A stretch of DNA of 38,311 nucleotides from NCBI GenBank assembly GCA_023717525.1, contig JAMQPK010000175.1:1-38311 (forward strand). Direction: 5' to 3'. The stretch is from Vicinamibacterales bacterium. Its GTDB lineage: Bacteria > Acidobacteriota > Vicinamibacteria > Vicinamibacterales > JAMQPK01. Below the pieces are notes generated by a model. The model ran no database searches. It had not been told where the DNA came from and saw only the letters and a program-made list of their open reading frames with translations. Shown here piece after piece: positions 35,952 to 38,311 of the stretch (position 1 is the stretch's first letter; each line of letters starts with the position of its first letter). The translations under genes were made by a program, and so were the position numbers.

Positions 35952-38311
35952 ATGTCGGTGCGTCATTGCCTTATTGGGGTAATTCTCGCCCTCTCGGTCA
36001 GCACGTCGCTCTTCGCGCAAACGACGGACGTCGAGTTCTTCGAAGCGAAGATTCGCCCTGTTCTGGTGCAGAGGTGTTACGCCTGCCATAACTCCAAGAT
36101 GGCGGCGCCCAAGGGTGAGCTGACCCTCGACACCAGGGAAGGGCTGCTCAAGGGGGGCGTGTCCGGCCCGGCCATCGTGCCCGGCAGACCGGCGGACAGC
36201 CGGCTGATGAAGGTCCTCAGCTATTCGGACTCGATGGTGCAGATGCCTCCCGCCGGCAAGCTTCCCGACGCGATGCTCGCGGACTTCGCGCAGTGGATTT
36301 CCGCTGGCGCCGTCGATCCGCGCGTGACCGCGCCGGCGCTGGCTTCCGCATCGCCGCAGTACAAAGGAATGTCGCTTGAAGAGGGCCGCACGTGGTGGGC
36401 ATTCCAGCCCGTGGCGGCGCATGGCGAGTCGAAGATTGATGGTTTTGTGCTGGCCAGGCTCCAGGAGAAGAGCCTGAAGCCTTCTCCGCAGGCCGACAAG
36501 CGCACGCTGGTCACGCGCGCCTACGTCGATCTTCTTGGCTATAAGCCGACATTTGAAGAAGTGCAGGCGTTTGTGAACGATCGAACGCCGAACGCCTGGG
36601 CGACGCTCATCGATCGACTGCAGGCGTCGCCGCACTACGGGGAGCGGTGGGGCCGCCACTGGATGGACGTCGCGCGCTACGCCGAAGACAACCCCTCGTC
36701 GGAAGCGACGAATCCTCCTTATCCGTTCGCGTGGCGGTATCGCGATTGGATTATCGAAGCGCTGAACGCCGACGTGCCGTACGACCGCTTCATCAAGCTT
36801 CAACTGGCCGCCGATCTGATGCCCTCCGCCAAACGCGACGATATGCGCGCGTTGGGGTACGTGGGTGCGGCGCCGATCTATCACCACGACCTGCGCCTGT
36901 CGGGAGACGTCATCGGTACGTTCCTGACCGACGACTGGGACGAACGGATCGACGCCGTTTCGCGCGGCGTCCTCGGCATTTCGATGGGATGCGCGCGGTG
37001 CCACGATCACAAGTTCGACCCGATCACGCAGAAGGACTACTACGCGCTGATGGGCGTCTTCGCGTCCACGGTCCGTGCGGAGCGCCCAACGTTCGCGGTG
37101 GATCCAAAGGCGGAGCAGGAGTTCATGTGGCTGCAGCGCGAGCTGTTCGACCTCGCGTATTCGATCAACCTGCTTGGCAATGAAGGAACCACTTTCACCG
37201 GCGGCGCCGAGAAATCCGTGACGTGGAAAGCGCAAATGGAAGCGCTGAAACAGCGGGCCACCACCAATCTGGCGAAATATCCGCAACTCCTGCAAAGCCT
37301 GGACAAGTACTGGAATCCGCCGCGTCGCGCGCCGGCGCCTGCGGCGGCAGCCGCCGCGGTACCTGCTCCTGCTGCCGCGGCAACGCCTGTCATCCCGCCG
37401 ACTCGCGCGCCAAACGGCGGCCGCGCTGCCGGTGCCGGTGGCCGCGGCCGTGGTGCAGGTCCTGGAGCGGCCGGCACGGTGGCCGCTGCGCCGGTTCCTC
37501 CGGCGGCGGCAGCTGCAGCAGCAGGACGAGGTCGCGCCGGCGGCTCGAACGATCCGTATATGAACGCCGTGTTCGAGGCGGCGCAGTACGTGGATGCATC
37601 GGATCCTTCCTATACTTTTATTCAGTACAAGCCGGGCGAAGTTCGGGACATGCCGGTACTGAGGGCGGGTAACGTTGCGGCGCCGGGTGAGATTGTGCCG
37701 CGCGGATTCCCCGCGGTGCTGGCCAGGGGGGACGATCGCAATTTCAAACAGGGTTCGGGCCGCCTGGAACTGGCGGATCGCATCTTCACCGATGCGCCCG
37801 GTCTGGCCGCACGCGTGATCGTGAATCGCGTGTGGGGCTGGCACTTCGGCAAGGGCCTTGTCGCCACGGCAAGCGATTTCGGGACGCAGGGCGACAAGCC
37901 CACGCATCCGGAACTGCTCGACGATCTGGCTGCGCGCTTCATCGCGCACGGCTGGTCGCTCAAGTGGCTGAACAAGGAAATCATGCTGTCGGCGGTGTAT
38001 CAGCAGTCGAGCAACCCGCGTCCCGACGGCCTTCAGGCGGACGAAGCCAACGCTTTGCTATGGCGCCAGAACCCGCGGCGCCTCGATGCGGAGGCCTACC
38101 GCGATACATTAGTGCGTTCGGCCGGCGTGCTGGATCTGGCGATGGGCGGACTTCCTGGCGACGTCGATCTGGACACGTACTACAGACGATCGATCTACGG
38201 CCGCGTCAGTCGCGCGCGCTCCGCGCAAGTGCTGGCGCTGTTTGATTTCCCCGAGGCGACGCAAACCGCTCCTGGACGTGACGTCACCACCTCAACCCTG
38301 CAGCAGATTTT
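35952..38311 (+). CDS. PSD1 cytochrome / DUF1549 / DUF1553 protein (3' end outside window)
   Basis: At least 786 residues. A signal peptide (about 1-23) is followed by a cytochrome c-like PSD1 domain with heme site CYACH (Cys42, Cys45, His46), then DUF1549 (LVTRAYVDLLGYKPTFEEVQ, GERWGRHWMDVARYAED, CARCHDHKFDPI) and DUF1553 (AARVIVNRVWGWHFGKGLV). Between them lies an Ala/Pro/Gly/Arg-rich low-complexity stretch (codons near 37313-37555), longer than usual for the family. These proteins are common in Planctomycetes and Acidobacteriota; their role in polymer breakdown is suspected but not settled. Confidence 0.92.
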   Translation, partial: MSVRHCLIGVILALSVSTSLFAQTTDVEFFEAKIRPVLVQRCYACHNSKMAAPKGELTLDTREGLLKGGVSGPAIVPGRPADSRLMKVLSYSDSMVQMPPAGKLPDAMLADFAQWISAGAVDPRVTAPALASASPQYKGMSLEEGRTWWAFQPVAAHGESKIDGFVLARLQEKSLKPSPQADKRTLVTRAYVDLLGYKPTFEEVQAFVNDRTPNAWATLIDRLQASPHYGERWGRHWMDVARYAEDNPSSEATNPPYPFAWRYRDWIIEALNADVPYDRFIKLQLAADLMPSAKRDDMRALGYVGAAPIYHHDLRLSGDVIGTFLTDDWDERIDAVSRGVLGISMGCARCHDHKFDPITQKDYYALMGVFASTVRAERPTFAVDPKAEQEFMWLQRELFDLAYSINLLGNEGTTFTGGAEKSVTWKAQMEALKQRATTNLAKYPQLLQSLDKYWNPPRRAPAPAAAAAAVPAPAAAATPVIPPTRAPNGGRAAGAGGRGRGAGPGAAGTVAAAPVPPAAAAAAAGRGRAGGSNDPYMNAVFEAAQYVDASDPSYTFIQYKPGEVRDMPVLRAGNVAAPGEIVPRGFPAVLARGDDRNFKQGSGRLELADRIFTDAPGLAARVIVNRVWGWHFGKGLVATASDFGTQGDKPTHPELLDDLAARFIAHGWSLKWLNKEIMLSAVYQQSSNPRPDGLQADEANALLWRQNPRRLDAEAYRDTLVRSAGVLDLAMGGLPGDVDLDTYYRRSIYGRVSRARSAQVLALFDFPEATQTAPGRDVTTSTLQQI

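Noticed and set aside
35772..37949. A 725-codon open frame on the minus strand
   Set aside because: It is antisense to the well-supported PSD1/DUF1549 gene, has an Arg/His-rich composition typical of shadow frames in GC-rich DNA, and shows no known motif.

Overview
The window is GC-rich, gene-dense bacterial DNA with both strands used about equally. It carries no rRNA, tRNA, phage or IS genes. The gene content suggests a soil-type Acidobacteriota, possibly of the Vicinamibacteria kind. Pointers are many secreted beta-propeller proteins, a planctomycete-type cytochrome/DUF1549/DUF1553 protein, a GMC dehydrogenase with a gluconate-dehydrogenase subunit-3 partner, PIG-L and DinB proteins, and a KaiC/KaiB cluster without KaiA. 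This placement is inferred from families only.

Layout. 1-3.4 kb (minus): pirin (cut by the window edge), alpha/beta hydrolase, a Cys-containing membrane protein and a histidine kinase, then a repeat-filled spacer and a fatty-acid desaturase. 3.5-7.7 kb: FKBP isomerase and a Cys-rich membrane protein (minus), then a three-gene secreted unit of NHL propeller, Tat-exported subunit 3 and GMC oxidoreductase (plus). 7.6-11.0 kb (minus): B12/radical SAM protein and ABC exporter. 11.1-17.4 kb: PIG-L deacetylase with a PLP decarboxylase; a secreted DinB-like protein with a lone receiver domain; an ABC ATPase with a cytochrome/Vgb-like propeller; an RRM protein with a clear terminator; and two small proteins. 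17.8-23.2 kb: a YVTN propeller, then a tightly packed eight-gene minus-strand operon built round an ECF sigma factor, an anti-sigma protein ending in a CBM48 domain and a second CBM48 lipoprotein. 23.3-27.1 kb: a GT87-like membrane protein, three small envelope/stress proteins, and a ThiS/MoaD-like protein coupled to a BNR-type propeller. 27.1-31.5 kb: the Kai cluster (58-codon ORF, kaiC, kaiB, kaiB, Crp/Fnr regulator), then a small membrane protein with CsbD, and a DinB protein. 31.5-38.3 kb: a proline-rich Tat protein, an NHL propeller, an orphan two-gene operon, a small membrane protein and the start of a PSD1/DUF1549/DUF1553 protein.

The most interesting part is 24.7-30.9 kb. Every junction in the Kai cluster overlaps or abuts, including a small upstream ORF that ends in an ATGA overlap with kaiC. 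The cluster ends in a Crp/Fnr regulator whose recognition helix differs from E. coli CRP. Three 18-bp sites of the form CTGTTCA-N4-AAGACAG or TGAACAG, with CRP-like spacing, lie in front of the 24772 stress-gene set, the Kai cluster and the CsbD pair. Each is centred about 41.5 bp upstream of the inferred transcription start. I read this as a candidate clock/stress regulon in which KaiC-KaiB output goes through a Crp-type regulator; that is an inference.

A second general feature is that many operon-leading genes have a TANNNT -10 box ending 6-12 nt before the start codon. This implies leaderless or nearly leaderless mRNAs, while several operon-internal and some other genes carry clear Shine-Dalgarno sequences.
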